A stretch of DNA of 64,000 bases from Streptomyces sp. NBC_01754 (GCF_035918015.1 NZ_CP109132.1:4898001-4962000), one strand, 5' to 3'. Positions 34,635 through 44,213 are shown, numbered from the stretch's first letter. The notes: generated by a model not told the origin, from the letters alone. Numbers and translations are program-made.

Positions 34635-34745
34635 CCGCGCTTGCCGCCCGACCGCCACAGCCGCCGGACCCGGAGCGGGCAGGTCCGGGGCGGGCCGGGG
34701 GTGGGTGGCGGAAGGCCGGTCGCACCGTCCGTGATAATCAGCCGT

Positions 34746-35942
34746 ATGCCCGACAACCAGACCCTGCCCCGGTCGGCAGCCGGTACCCCGACGCGACCTG
34801 CGGACGCCTCGCTCCGCGTCAGGGCCGCGCTGACGGCCGCAGCCCCCGCCCTGGCGGCATACGCGGCCGTCCGGGCCGTCGGGCTCCTCGTCTTCTGGGC
34901 GTGGGCCTCCGCCGCCGGGAAGGACGTCTTCCACCTGCTCGGCGGTCGCTGGGACTCCGTCTGGTACCAGCGGATCGCCGAGAACGGTTACGGCTACACC
35001 GCCACCCTGCCCGACGGCACCCTCCATCCCGACCTGGCGTTCTTCCCGCTGCTGCCCACCCTGGAACGCGTCGTCGCCGCCCTGACCCCGTTCACCCTCC
35101 AGGGCGCGGGGGTCGCCCTGGCCTGGCTGGCCGGACTGCTCGCCGCGTGGGGGATCTACGCCGTCGGAGCGCGGCTGTACGGACAACGGGCCGGGGTCGT
35201 GCTGGCTGCCCTGTGGGGGGTGTACCCGACGGCGTTCGTGCAGTCGATGGCGTACACCGAGACGCTGTTCACCGCCCTGGCCGCCTGGGCGCTGTACGCG
35301 GTCCTCAAGGACCGCTGGATCGTGGCGGGCGTGCTGTGCGTGCTCGCCGGGCTGACCCGGCCGTCGGCGGCGGCTCTCATCGCCGCGCTCGCGGTCACCG
35401 CCGCCGCCGTCCTCGTACGCGAGTGGCGGGCCGGCCGCGGGCAGGGGCTGCTGCGCCGGAACGCGCGCATGCTGCTCGGTGTCTGCCTCGCACCGCTGGG
35501 ATGGCTGGCGTACGTGGTGTTCGTCGCGGTGCGGGAGGGCGGCGTGTTCGCCTACTTCGAGGTGCAGGCGCAGTGGGGCAACAGCATCGACGGCGGCAAG
35601 GCGCTGGCCGCCTTCGTCGCCGGGCTGCCGCTGCCCGCCGCACTCGGCCTCTGCGCGACGCTCGGGCTGCTTGCCTGGCTGCTGGTGTTGTGCGTACGAC
35701 AGAGGCAGCCGCTGCCCGTGCTCGTGTACGGCATCGCGATCGTCGTGATCTCGTTGATCGGCTCGGGGTACTTCGGGTCACGGCCGCGCCTGATGATGCC
35801 CGCGTTCCCGCTGCTCCTGCCGTCGGCCGTCGCACTGCTGCGGCTGCGGACGACGGCACGCGCCGCGACGGTCCTCGCCGGGCTCGCGATCGCCTCCGCC
35901 GCGTACGGTGCCTGGACACTGCTGGGGTCCGGACCGCCGTGA
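34746..35942 (+). CDS. PIG-V-like mannosyltransferase, multispanning membrane protein
   Basis: A 398-residue protein with about ten membrane helices. The ATG at 34746 is chosen because the longer frame to 34641 lacks coding bias. The motif GGRWDSVWYQRIAENGYGY followed by HPDLAFFPLLPTLER is the hallmark of the PIG-V/GT-C mannosyltransferases, with the acidic residue of the first extracytoplasmic loop. GPI anchors are absent from bacteria; actinomycete homologues are thought to add polyprenyl-phosphate-linked mannose or related sugars to cell-surface glycans or proteins. Acceptor unknown. Confidence 0.85.
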   Translation: MPDNQTLPRSAAGTPTRPADASLRVRAALTAAAPALAAYAAVRAVGLLVFWAWASAAGKDVFHLLGGRWDSVWYQRIAENGYGYTATLPDGTLHPDLAFFPLLPTLERVVAALTPFTLQGAGVALAWLAGLLAAWGIYAVGARLYGQRAGVVLAALWGVYPTAFVQSMAYTETLFTALAAWALYAVLKDRWIVAGVLCVLAGLTRPSAAALIAALAVTAAAVLVREWRAGRGQGLLRRNARMLLGVCLAPLGWLAYVVFVAVREGGVFAYFEVQAQWGNSIDGGKALAAFVAGLPLPAALGLCATLGLLAWLLVLCVRQRQPLPVLVYGIAIVVISLIGSGYFGSRPRLMMPAFPLLLPSAVALLRLRTTARAATVLAGLAIASAAYGAWTLLGSGPP

Positions 35943-35968
35943 GACGGACCGGGTGGTGAACGCGCGCG

Positions 35969-36430
35969 TCACCGTCCGGGCGCCGAAGCCTCACCGGGCG
36001 CCGAAGTGTCTCCGGGCGCCGATGCCTCTCCGGGCGGATCCGCCGAGATCCGTACCCGGCTGCCCGGCCGCAGGCCCCACCCCGCCATCGCCCCGGCCTC
36101 CGCCTCCAGCACATGGCGGGCCCTCGGCCTGGGCAGGCCGAGGCGCCCCGGCCTCATCGTGCGGACCGCCAGGACGTTGAACTCCCGGTCCAGGTAGGCC
36201 ACATCGATGCCGAACCGCATCCGGAACGTGTGTACGCTCCCGCATGGAGTGATCAACAGCGCCCCGTCGACGCCGTCCACACCGAGCAGCCCCTTGGCCC
36301 GTGCCCGGTACGAGGCCGCGATCCGCAGCGTTATCTCCCGCGCCCCCGCACCCGGCCCCGGTCGGTGCGCGCCCGGTCTCGGCCCCGGGACGACCGTCAG
36401 TGTGCCGCTGCCGTTGCGCCATTTCCCCAT
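35969..36430 (-). CDS. DUF192 family protein
   Basis: A 153-residue protein with ATG 36430. The DUF192 core is ARAKGLLGVDGVDGALLITP, then HTFRMRFGIDVAYLDREFNV and a late ARHVLEAEAGAMAGWGLRPG. Many family members are exported, but this one has a Gly/Pro-rich lead rather than a signal peptide. The C-terminus ends in three tandem SAPG-type repeats (GEASAPGDTSAPGEASAPGR), encoded by an 18-base DNA repeat at about 35980-36034. Function unknown. Divergent from the prepilin peptidase gene across about 100 bases. Confidence 0.85.
   Translation of the reverse strand: MGKWRNGSGTLTVVPGPRPGAHRPGPGAGAREITLRIAASYRARAKGLLGVDGVDGALLITPCGSVHTFRMRFGIDVAYLDREFNVLAVRTMRPGRLGLPRPRARHVLEAEAGAMAGWGLRPGSRVRISADPPGEASAPGDTSAPGEASAPGR
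35980..36034. repeat. Three tandem copies of an 18-base repeat in the DUF192 gene
   Basis: Units of gggcgccga followed by agcctcacc, agtgtctcc and tgcctctcc repeat in register with codons, encoding the SAPGEA/SAPGDT tail. Replication slippage is the likely source. Confidence 0.7.
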
Positions 36431-36533
36431 GCACCGACCGTAGCCTTCGAGGTGCGCCGGCGGGGCACCCTCGGCCGGCCGTGGGCCCCAGGACCCAAGA
36501 CCGTCACGGGGCAGGCGGATTAGGGTCCCTCCT

Positions 36534-37358
36534 GTGGACGCCACACTGATTGCGGTCGCCGTGCTCTGGGGCGCCGCCACCGGACTGCTGCTGCCGCGGA
36601 TCGCGTACCGGTTCTCCGTCGAGCCGGAAGAGCCGTGGCGGGCCGCCTGTCCGGCCGGGCACCCGCTCACCGGACCCGGTCGCGGCTGGATCGGCTCGGC
36701 GACCTGTACGAGTTGCGCCCTGGCCGCCGTACCCACGCACCAGGACGGTACGGGGGCGGCCCCCGAGGGTGCCCCGGAGGCCGCCGTACCGACCGCGCGT
36801 CCCCGATGTGCCCCCCGCTACGCCCCCGCGGCCGTCCCCCCGGCCGTCACCGCACTCGTCTGCGCGGCCCTCGCCTGGGCCGTCGGGCCCCGTCCGGAAC
36901 TCGTCGTATGGCTGGCGGTGACGCCCGTCGCGGTCCTCCTCGCCGTGATCGACCACCGGGTCCACCGGCTGCCCGACCTGCTGACCCTGCCGCTGGCCGC
37001 CGTGACGGCCCTGCTGCTCGGGGGCGCGGCGCTGCTCCCCGGACACGCGGGCTCCTGGATCACGGCCCTGCTCGGCGGCGCCGCGCTCGGTGGCTTCTAC
37101 CTCCTGCTCTTCCTGATCAACCCGCACGGCATGGGTTTCGGAGACGTGAAGCTCGCCCTGGCCCTCGGACTGGCCCTCGGCTGGTACGGATGGGCCGTCG
37201 TGTGCGCGGGCGGCTTCGCCGGGTTCCTGTTCGGCGCGCTGTACGGGGGCGGCCTGATGCTGCTGCGCCGGGCCGGGCGCAAGACCGGCATCCCGTTCGG
37301 TCCGTTCATGATCGCGGGGGCGCTGCTCGGCCTGCTGGCCGGCGGCCTCGCGGTCTGA
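36534..37358 (+). CDS. Prepilin peptidase (A24 family, TadV-like)
   Basis: A 274-residue membrane aspartyl protease from GTG 36534. Both catalytic aspartates are present: Asp140 in AVIDHRVHRLPD and Asp204 in GMGFGDVKLALAL. About seven helices; a cytosolic loop after the first has Cys39, Cys58 and Cys61 (CPAGH, TCTSC), a reduced form of the zinc site in PilD-type enzymes, so methylase function is uncertain. It would cleave the lead of the Flp pilin and TadE proteins. It lies 3.3 kb beyond the Tad cluster with unrelated genes between. Confidence 0.9.
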   Translation: MDATLIAVAVLWGAATGLLLPRIAYRFSVEPEEPWRAACPAGHPLTGPGRGWIGSATCTSCALAAVPTHQDGTGAAPEGAPEAAVPTARPRCAPRYAPAAVPPAVTALVCAALAWAVGPRPELVVWLAVTPVAVLLAVIDHRVHRLPDLLTLPLAAVTALLLGGAALLPGHAGSWITALLGGAALGGFYLLLFLINPHGMGFGDVKLALALGLALGWYGWAVVCAGGFAGFLFGALYGGGLMLLRRAGRKTGIPFGPFMIAGALLGLLAGGLAV

Positions 37359-37564
37359 GCGGGTGATGGCCGTGTGCCGTCCCGGTGCGTGCAAGCGCGC
37401 CGTGGCGGTACGTGCCCTGTGCCGTGGCGGTGTGTGCCCGAGTGCCGGAACTGCGGGCCGCCCCCTGCGAGGGCATGCCCGTGGGGGAGTGACTACCCGG
37501 AGCCGGGCCCGCGCGATATACGGTCGCGTCCGGCGGGCGGCGCTGACACGATCTCTGCGTGTCC

Positions 37565-38419
37565 ATGCCTCCGTACGCCCCAGAGCCCGTCCCCGGCCGG
37601 GGTGCCGGTTGGGGGCCGGCGCCGCGTCTTGGTCCGCGCACCGGTTCCCGTTCCGGCCCGGACGAGCGGTTCACCTCTCTCGTCACGAAAGCCGCCGCCG
37701 CCTCCGTCGACGGATGGGACTTCTCCTGGCTGGAGGGGCGCGCCACCGAGCAGCGCCCTTCCTGGGGTTATGCCGCCGCCATGGGGGACCGCATGGCCCG
37801 GGCCACGGCCGCGCTCGACGTCCAGACGGGCGGAGGCGAGGTCCTGGCCTCCGTGCCACGGCTGCCCGCGCTGACCGTGGCCACCGAGTCCTGGCCCCCG
37901 AACATCGCCCGTGCCACGGAGTCGCTCCGCCCGCGCGGGGTGGTGGCCGTCGCCGACCCGGACGCGCCACCGCTGCCCTTCGGGGACCGCGCCTTCGACC
38001 TGGTGGTCAGCAGGCATCCGGTGACCACCTGGTGGGAGGAGATCGCCCGGGTGCTGACTCCCGGTGGCACGTACTTCTCCCAACAGATCGGCCCGGACAA
38101 CGTGTTCGAGGTCATCGAGCACTTCCTGGGGCCGCAGCCGGCCGAGGTGCGCGCCGCCAGGGACCCGGGACGCGCTGCGGCCGAGGCCGAGGCCGCCGGA
38201 CTGGACGTGGTGGACCTGCGGACGGAGCGGCTGCGCGTCGAGTTCTTCGACATCGGGGCCGTCGTCTACTTCCTGCGTAAGGTCATCTGGACGGTTCCGG
38301 GCTTCACCGTCGAGGACTACCTGCCCCAACTACGCTCGTTGCACGAGAGGATCGAGGCGGACGGACCGTTCGTCGCGTACAGCTGCCGCTTCCTGATCGA
38401 GGCCCGCAGGCCGCGCTGA
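37565..38419 (+). CDS. Class I SAM-dependent methyltransferase
   Basis: About 284 residues from ATG 37565; a GTG at 37559 in the same frame is equally possible as neither has a ribosome site. The seven-strand methyltransferase signs are VLASVPRLPALTVATESWPP, an acidic strand end in VVAVADPDAPPLPFGDRAF, DLVVSRHPVTTWWEEIARVL, and PGGTYFSQQIG. The glycine motif is degenerate. The pattern matches Streptomyces proteins called rRNA or small-molecule methyltransferases without experimental support. Substrate unknown. Confidence 0.82.
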   Translation: MPPYAPEPVPGRGAGWGPAPRLGPRTGSRSGPDERFTSLVTKAAAASVDGWDFSWLEGRATEQRPSWGYAAAMGDRMARATAALDVQTGGGEVLASVPRLPALTVATESWPPNIARATESLRPRGVVAVADPDAPPLPFGDRAFDLVVSRHPVTTWWEEIARVLTPGGTYFSQQIGPDNVFEVIEHFLGPQPAEVRAARDPGRAAAEAEAAGLDVVDLRTERLRVEFFDIGAVVYFLRKVIWTVPGFTVEDYLPQLRSLHERIEADGPFVAYSCRFLIEARRPR

Positions 38420-38570
38420 GCGCGTCGACGGGCGTGCGCAGGGGTGGAGTTCGCGCCGTCGCGATCCCAACAGGCGCGCGGGCGGCCGAAGCAACGACCG
38501 CACATGTTCCGCCGTCCTGCTCATAGGGGGTGCGACCCTGTTGGCCGAGTGCACGACGAAGGAGCGGGGC

Positions 38571-39026
38571 ATGACGGTAGGAAGGGACACACCGGGCGGA
38601 GAGATCAGCCGCCCGGTGGGCAGGCGGCGCCGCGGCAGGGCCGACTGGCTCACCGGCGCGCGGATCACCGCGGTGCACGGACTGTTCTACCGGCCCGAAG
38701 GGCGCGCGGGGGAACCCGAGGCCGTCGAATTCGTCCTGGACGGCGGCGCCTCGGTCCTGCTGACCTGTGTCTCCGACGGAACCCTGGGGATCACCGCCGG
38801 CGCCTGGCCCGCGCTCCCCGACTGGTGCGTACCCGCCGGCCAGTGGGAGTTCGGCCCGCTGGCCCAACTGCCGCCGCCGCCGTACACGGGGGCCTGGACG
38901 GTCGTCGGCACACGGGAGCACCGGGACTCTCGCGAGAGGGTGAACGAGGCCGTCTTCCGGTGCGAGGAGGGTGACTTCGTGGTCCTCGGTGGGGACACGG
39001 TGACGATCCGCTTCATCAGCTTCTGA
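38571..39026 (+). CDS. Hypothetical 151-residue protein
   Basis: I do not recognise it. The ATG at 38571 follows GGAGCGGGGC; the frame opens at 38541 without a better site. A basic N-terminus (PVGRRRRGRADWLTG) precedes a beta-rich domain (ARITAVHGLFYRPEG, AVEFVLDGGASVLLTCVSDG, and GDFVVLGGDTVTIRFISF at the end). No signal peptide or membrane helix. It is transcribed towards the small RNA-like region at 39110-39266. Confidence 0.72.
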   Translation: MTVGRDTPGGEISRPVGRRRRGRADWLTGARITAVHGLFYRPEGRAGEPEAVEFVLDGGASVLLTCVSDGTLGITAGAWPALPDWCVPAGQWEFGPLAQLPPPPYTGAWTVVGTREHRDSRERVNEAVFRCEEGDFVVLGGDTVTIRFISF

Positions 39027-39109
39027 GCCGTCGGCGGGCGCACCGACGCCCGGTCCGCACCGCGCGTGCGCCGTCATACGGCGAACCCTGGGCGGTAATG
39101 GGCCAGGAA

Positions 39110-39266
39110 CCGTCTTGTATTCCTCGGATCGTGCTCACCCCGCATTCCGGTGAATCCGGAGAGTGAGCATGGAGTGGCGTGGCATGCGGCAGCACTTACG
39201 AAGGGTTATGGTGGAAACCCCCCCTCGGGCCGGTCCGTAATCCCCCCCCACGGACCGGCCCGTTTT
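39110..39266 (+). ncRNA. Candidate small structured RNA with a T-tract terminator
   Basis: Between 39027 and 39359 no gene is supported, but structure is dense. At 39132-39167 GCTCAC...GTGAGC encloses TCCGG-TGAA-TCCGGA. At 39226-39262 a 12-base perfect stem ends in TTTT, rare for this genome. Together they suggest a terminated RNA of up to about 150 bases, or a long 3' leader of the 38571 transcript. The promoter cannot be fixed. Confidence 0.35.
39226..39266 (+). terminator. Rho-independent terminator with T-tract
   Basis: Stem arms cgggccggtccg (39226-39237) and cggaccggcccg (39251-39262), a C-rich loop, then TTTT. Orientation is rightward because the T-tract is on the right only. It ends the 38571 transcript or a separate small RNA. 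Confidence 0.75.
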
Positions 39267-39359
39267 CTGTGCCCGCTCGGCCGCCCCCGGCCCCCGGCCG
39301 TTGCGAGGGGAGCCGCCCTCGCCCCGCGCCGCCGGGAAACGGAGCGCCGGGCGGGAACG

Positions 39360-40403
39360 TCAGCCCCGGCCGGCCCAGATGTTGGTGCTCGCGGTGTCCA
39401 CGGCGAAGGTGTCGATCTCCGTCAGCTCGTCGGCGGTCAGCGCCGGAGCGCCGAGCGCGGCCACGTTCTCCTCCAGCTGCTTCACGCTCGACGCGCCGAT
39501 CAGCGCCGAGGTCATGCGACTGTCCCGCAGCACCCAGTTGAGCGCGAGCTGGGCCAGGGACTGGCCGCGCCCCGCCGCGATGCCGTTGAGTCCCCGCAGC
39601 CTGCGGACCATCTCCTCGGACAGCAGCCCCGGGTCGAGGGACTTGCCCTGGCTGGCGCGCGAACCCTCCGGGATGCCCGTGAGGTACTTGCCGGTGAGCA
39701 GCCCCTGGGCCAGTGGCGCGAAGGAGATGCAGCCCATACCGGCCGTCTCCAGCGTGTCGAGGAGCCCGTCGGCCTCGATCCAGCGGTTCACCATCGAGTA
39801 GGACGGCTGGTGGATCAGGGCGGGCACGCCCATCTCGCTGAGCAGCCGGGCGGCCTCGGCGGTCTGCTCGGCGTTGTAGGAGGACACCCCGGCGTACAGC
39901 GCCTTGCCCTGCCGCACGGCGGAGGCGAGCGCCCCCATCGTCTCCTCCAGCGGGGTGTGCGGGTCGAAACGGTGCGAGTAGAAGATGTCGACGTAGTCGA
40001 GCCGCATCCGCCTCAGCGAGGCGTCGAGCGAGGACAGCAGGTATTTACGGGAGCCCCACTCCCCGTACGGCCCGGGGTGCATCAGGTACCCGGCCTTGGT
40101 GGAGACGATCAGCTCGTCCCGGTACGGCGTGAAGTCCTGGTGGAGGATCTTCCCGAAATTCAGCTCGGCGGAGCCGGGCGGCGGGCCGTAGTTGTTGGCC
40201 AGGTCGAAGTGGGTCACGCCGAGGTCGAAGGCACGGCGCAGAATCGCCCGCTGGGAGCCCAGGGCGCGGTCGTCGCCGAAGTTGTGCCAGAGACCGAGCG
40301 AGACGGCGGGCAGTTCCAGGCCGCTGCGGCCGGTGCGGCGGTACTCCATGGAGTCGTAGCGCGACCCGTCGGCACGGTAGGGGAGGGATGCAGTCACGTT
40401 CAC
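39360..40403 (-). CDS. Aldo/keto reductase (YghZ/GprA-type)
   Basis: A 347-residue NADPH-dependent oxidoreductase of AKR14, resembling L-glyceraldehyde 3-phosphate reductase. The N-terminus MEYRRTGRSGLELPAVSLGL and WHNFGDD are typical. The tetrad is Asp and Tyr in FDLANNYGPPPGSAE, Lys in IVSTKAGY and His in IFYSHRFDPHTPLEETM. NADP-binding C-terminal loop: ALIGASSVKQLEENV. The GTG at 40403 is used; a GTG at 40397 behind AAGAG is nearly as good. Monocistronic and divergent from the cis-prenyl transferase. Confidence 0.92.
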   Translation of the reverse strand: MNVTASLPYRADGSRYDSMEYRRTGRSGLELPAVSLGLWHNFGDDRALGSQRAILRRAFDLGVTHFDLANNYGPPPGSAELNFGKILHQDFTPYRDELIVSTKAGYLMHPGPYGEWGSRKYLLSSLDASLRRMRLDYVDIFYSHRFDPHTPLEETMGALASAVRQGKALYAGVSSYNAEQTAEAARLLSEMGVPALIHQPSYSMVNRWIEADGLLDTLETAGMGCISFAPLAQGLLTGKYLTGIPEGSRASQGKSLDPGLLSEEMVRRLRGLNGIAAGRGQSLAQLALNWVLRDSRMTSALIGASSVKQLEENVAALGAPALTADELTEIDTFAVDTASTNIWAGRG

Positions 40404-40601
40404 TCTTTATCACGGGGTTGTGACAGACCAGGTTGGGCCCCTGTGACCCGACCGCAGTAATGTGGCGACTTCGGGACATGCCGGTCCATGACGCGCGTCC
40501 AAGGACGTCGGCTCCGCGGCTGTCCCTCGGGGACGGCCCCGGGCCCCCGGCGACGGGGAGGGCGGGTCTGCGGCCCGTAAGGAACCGAGAGGGTGACTTC
40601 A

Positions 40602-41363
40602 GTGAACTTGCGCGACCTGGTGTACGGGCTCTACGCACGCCGGGTGGGAGGCCGGCTGGATCTCGCCCAGGTGCCCAAGCACATCGGAGTCATCCTCGAC
40701 GGCAACCGGCGGTGGGCGAAGGCGTCCGGCGGTTCGGCCGTACAGGGCCACCAGGCCGGCGCGGACAAGATCTCGGAGCTCCTCGGCTGGTGCGGCGAGA
40801 CCGACGTCGAGGTCGTCACGCTCTGGCTGCTGTCCACGGACAACTTCGACCGGCCCGAGGCGGAGCTGACCCCGCTGCTCGACATCATCGAGAACACCGT
40901 GCGCCGGCTGGCGGCCGACGGCCGCTGGCGGGTCCACCACGTCGGCACGCTCGACCTGCTGCCCAGCCAGACGCAGCTGGTACTCAAGGAGGCGGAGGCG
41001 GCCACCTCCGACGTCGAGGGGATCATCGTCAACGTCGCCGTCGGTTACGGCGGACGCCAGGAGATCGCGGACGCCGTCCGCTCCCTGCTGCTGGAACACT
41101 CCGCGAGGGGCACGACCTTCGAGGAACTGGCGGAGGTCGTCTCCACCGACCTCATCTCCGAGCACCTCTACACCCGGGGCCAGCCCGACCCGGACCTGGT
41201 GATCCGCACCAGCGGCGAGCAGCGGCTGTCGGGCTTCATGCTCTGGCAGAGCGCGCACTCGGAGTACTACTTCTGCGAGGTCTTCTGGCCCGCCTTCCGC
41301 AAGGTCGACTTCCTGCGGGCCCTGCGCGACTACGCGGCCCGCCACCGCCGCTACGGCGCCTGA
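40602..41363 (+). CDS. Polyprenyl (Z)-isoprenyl diphosphate synthase
   Basis: A 253-residue cis-prenyl transferase, adding isopentenyl units in Z configuration to an allylic diphosphate. The GTG at 40602 lies eight bases after GAGAGGG and is preferred over 40593. Catalytic Asp33 is in HIGVILDGNRRWA; further signs are VVTLWLLSTDNFDRPEAEL, VAVGYGGRQEIADAV and PDLVIRTSGEQRLSGFMLWQ, with SEYYFCEVFWPAF. Actinomycetes carry two or more such enzymes; this version may be the main UppS for undecaprenyl phosphate or a shorter-chain paralogue. Confidence 0.92.
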   Translation: MNLRDLVYGLYARRVGGRLDLAQVPKHIGVILDGNRRWAKASGGSAVQGHQAGADKISELLGWCGETDVEVVTLWLLSTDNFDRPEAELTPLLDIIENTVRRLAADGRWRVHHVGTLDLLPSQTQLVLKEAEAATSDVEGIIVNVAVGYGGRQEIADAVRSLLLEHSARGTTFEELAEVVSTDLISEHLYTRGQPDPDLVIRTSGEQRLSGFMLWQSAHSEYYFCEVFWPAFRKVDFLRALRDYAARHRRYGA

Positions 41364-41754
41364 GGCGCCCGCCCCTCACCCCGCGGCCTCCGCGCCACCC
41401 ACTCCCGTACCGCCGGACCCTCCCCCGTACAGAGCGGTGGCCGAGGCACCCCCTCGGCCGTCCTCCGTACGCCGGACACCCCCCGATCGGCCGCATGACC
41501 GGTCCGCCCGCTGGGAATACCCCTGTCAGGTCGATGTCCGGTCACCAGCCAGGCGGACGTCGTAGCCAAGTGAGCGGCCCGTCCGCTCGCCCGGGAGGCC
41601 CTTTGCACACGAAGGACCGCGCATCCAGCGGCCGACGCGGAGGGCCGGTGTCCGGCCCGCGCTCGGGGCCCGAACCCGGTCCGTCCTCTTCCTTCGGGAA
41701 GTTCCGCGACCTCCGTCGCACTCCCCGACCTCGTCCGAGGGGGTACGTCCTTCC
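41364..41754. other. 391-base intergenic region before the PhoH gene
   Basis: I see no supported gene. Weak ORFs on both strands lack coding bias. It must hold the phoH-like gene promoter; no clear boxes or palindromes stand out. Confidence 0.4.
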
Positions 41755-43077
41755 GTGGTGACCAGTACCAAGCGCCGCATGCCCGACCGGCGCACCTACG
41801 TTCTCGACACCAGCGTCCTGCTGGCCGACCCCAGTGCCCTGACCCGGTTCGAGGAGCACGAGGTCGTGCTGCCGATCGTCGTGGTCACGGAGCTGGAGGC
41901 CAAACGGCACCACCCCGAACTCGGCTACTTCGCCCGGCAGGCCCTGCGCCTGCTGGACGACTTCCGGGTCCGGTACGGACGGTTGGACGCCCCGATCCCC
42001 CTCGGGGACCTGGGCGGGACGCTCCGTGTCGAACTCAACCACTCCGACCCCGGCGTCCTGCCCGCCGGCTACCGGTTGGGGGACAACGACTCACGGATCC
42101 TCGCGGTCGCACGCAACCTCCAGGCCGAGGGATACGACGTCACCGTCGTCTCCAAGGACCTCCCGCTCCGGATCAAGGCGTCCTCGGTCGGCCTCCTCGC
42201 CGAGGAGTACCGCGCCGAACTCGCCGTCACGGACTCCGGCTGGACGGGGATGGCCGAACTGGCCCTGACCGCCGAACAGGTCGACCTGCTGTTCGGCGAG
42301 GAGACGCTGTACGTCCCCGAGGCCGCCGAGTACCCGGTGCACACCGGCCTGGTCCTCCAGTCCGGGCGCGGCAAGGCGCTCGGCAGGGTCACCGCCGAGG
42401 GCAACGTACGCCTCGTGCGCGGCGACCGGGAGGCCTTCGGGATCCACGGCCGCAGCGCCGAACAGCGCATCGCGCTCGACCTGCTCCTCGACCCGGACGT
42501 CGGCATCGTCTCCCTGGGCGGCCGGGCGGGCACCGGCAAGTCGGCACTGGCGCTCTGCGCGGGCCTGGAGGCCGTGCTGGAGCGCCGGCAGCACCAGAAG
42601 GTCATGGTCTTCCGTCCGCTGTACGCGGTCGGCGGCCAGGAGCTCGGTTACCTCCCCGGTACCGAGGCCGAGAAGATGAGCCCCTGGGCGCAGGCCGTCT
42701 TCGACACGCTGTCGGCGGTCGCCGGACGCGAGGTCATCGAGGAGGTGCTGGGGCGCGGGATGCTGGAGGTCCTGCCGCTCACCCACATCCGGGGCCGCTC
42801 CCTGCACGACGCGTTCGTGATCGTGGACGAGGCGCAGTCACTCGAACGGAACGTGCTGCTGACCGTGTTGTCCCGGATCGGGGCGAACTCGCGTGTCGTG
42901 CTCACCCACGACGTGGCCCAGCGGGACAACCTCCGGGTCGGCCGGTACGACGGAGTCGTCGCCGTCGTCGAGAAACTGAAGGGCCATCCGCTCTTCGCGC
43001 ACGTCACGCTCACCCGGTCCGAGCGTTCACCGATCGCCGCGCTGGTGACCGAAATGCTGGAGGAAGGCCACATCTGA
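41755..43077 (+). CDS. PhoH family protein with N-terminal PIN domain (PhoH2)
   Basis: A 440-residue fusion. Residues 13-150 are a PIN nuclease domain ([39 protein letters not shown] with its acidic residues). From about 230 the PhoH ATPase follows ([20 protein letters not shown], Walker [37 protein letters not shown]). Mycobacterial PhoH2 is an ATP-dependent RNA helicase and RNase, so RNA unwinding and cleavage is the best inference. Start GTG 41755, with GTG 41758 and ATG 41779 as alternatives. Monocistronic. Confidence 0.92.
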   Translation: MVTSTKRRMPDRRTYVLDTSVLLADPSALTRFEEHEVVLPIVVVTELEAKRHHPELGYFARQALRLLDDFRVRYGRLDAPIPLGDLGGTLRVELNHSDPGVLPAGYRLGDNDSRILAVARNLQAEGYDVTVVSKDLPLRIKASSVGLLAEEYRAELAVTDSGWTGMAELALTAEQVDLLFGEETLYVPEAAEYPVHTGLVLQSGRGKALGRVTAEGNVRLVRGDREAFGIHGRSAEQRIALDLLLDPDVGIVSLGGRAGTGKSALALCAGLEAVLERRQHQKVMVFRPLYAVGGQELGYLPGTEAEKMSPWAQAVFDTLSAVAGREVIEEVLGRGMLEVLPLTHIRGRSLHDAFVIVDEAQSLERNVLLTVLSRIGANSRVVLTHDVAQRDNLRVGRYDGVVAVVEKLKGHPLFAHVTLTRSERSPIAALVTEMLEEGHI

Positions 43078-43466
43078 CACGGAACGTCCACCCCCTGCCG
43101 CCCGGTGAGCGAAGGAGCTTATCCGGGCGGCATCGTGTTGCGCCGTCATTTCCGGAAAACGGGTGAGCCAAACGGGGTGTGACCTTTCCCACGTGGCACA
43201 GAATTGCAACAGCGCATGTCTCTCCGGCAGAGTCTTGCTTCCGTCAGGCCCCGCATACGGCACTTGGGCACCTCCAGAGGCGCCGCGCACCACACAACTC
43301 CACACACGCCGTCCGTATGCCGCCCGCGAGCACCACGCGGCGCTTCCGTGAGGAAGTCGCCCACCGGGCCCGTGTCTCCCGTGACCCGAGCAGTAGGGAG
43401 GCCAGTGTCAGGGGCAGATTGCGCCCGCGAGGTCACGTGAAGCGGGTGACGCTGGAAGGACACCGT
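43078..43466. other. 389-base leader region of the transglycosylase gene
   Basis: No supported gene. Lytic transglycosylase genes in Streptomyces often carry long leaders, some with c-di-AMP riboswitches; I searched by eye for the conserved ydaO core and did not find a convincing match. Some local pairing exists but no clear terminator. Confidence 0.4.
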
Positions 43467-44180
43467 GTGAGCCGGATCTCGGTCCGGGGGTTCGCCGTGG
43501 CATCCGCCACCGCGGTCACCACCGTAGGCGCCGTCGTAGGCGTTGCTTCGGGCAGCAACCCCGCTGTCGACGACAACAACTTCGAGGCGGCCGCAGCCGA
43601 CACCACGCTGCTCGCCGACATCCCCGTGGGCCAGCAGGCCCAGGTCCAGACCGCCTCGCTGACCCAGCAGGCCGACGCGCAGGCCTCAGCGGCCGACGCC
43701 GCGGCCAAGAAGTCCGCCGAGGAGACGGCTCGCATCCAGGCCGCCAAGGACGCCACCTCCAAGAAGAAGGCGGCCGAGGACAAGCTGGAGCAGGAGCGCA
43801 AGGAGAAGGAGAGGCAGAAGGAGGAGGCCGAGCGCGCCAGCCGTTCCTCCGTCCGGGACGCCTCCTCGTTCTCCGCCCAGGGCTCCTACAGCGTGGCGCA
43901 AGTCCAGGCGATGGCCCGCCAGATGATTCCGGCCGACCAGTTCCAGTGCTTCAGCAACATCGTGGAACGCGAGTCGACCTGGAACTACCTGGCGGTCAAC
44001 CCGTCCTCCGGTGCCTACGGTCTCGTGCAGGCTTACCCCGGCAACAAGATGGCCTCCGCCGGTGCCGACTGGCAGACCAACCCGGCCACCCAGATCAAGT
44101 GGGGCCTCAGCTACATGAACGGACGATACGGCAGCCCGTGCGGAGCCTGGTCCTTCTGGCTGGAGCACCAGTCCTACTAG
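43467..44180 (+). CDS. Secreted lytic transglycosylase (SLT domain)
   Basis: A 237-residue precursor. The GTG at 43467 follows GGAAGGA at six bases and begins a proper signal peptide (MSRISVRGFAVASATAVTTV); the 43437 GTG has no ribosome site. After cleavage comes a long Ala/Lys/Glu coiled-coil (residues about 65-125, SAADAAAKKSAEETARIQAA), then the SLT lysozyme-like domain with catalytic Glu169 in NIVERESTWN, SSGAYGLVQAYPGNKM and a final GAWSFWLEHQSY. It cleaves peptidoglycan glycan strands during growth or germination. A terminator follows. Confidence 0.92.
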   Translation: MSRISVRGFAVASATAVTTVGAVVGVASGSNPAVDDNNFEAAAADTTLLADIPVGQQAQVQTASLTQQADAQASAADAAAKKSAEETARIQAAKDATSKKKAAEDKLEQERKEKERQKEEAERASRSSVRDASSFSAQGSYSVAQVQAMARQMIPADQFQCFSNIVERESTWNYLAVNPSSGAYGLVQAYPGNKMASAGADWQTNPATQIKWGLSYMNGRYGSPCGAWSFWLEHQSY

Positions 44181-44213
44181 GAGACCGGCCGAGGGTCCCG
44201 CTCAACCTCATGA

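Noticed and set aside
43078..43466. c-di-AMP (ydaO) riboswitch before the transglycosylase gene
   Set aside because: Expected by analogy with other Streptomyces cell wall hydrolases, but the conserved GGGGTGAATC-like and GACAGCTAACC-like cores were not found by eye. An Infernal search with RF00379 would decide.
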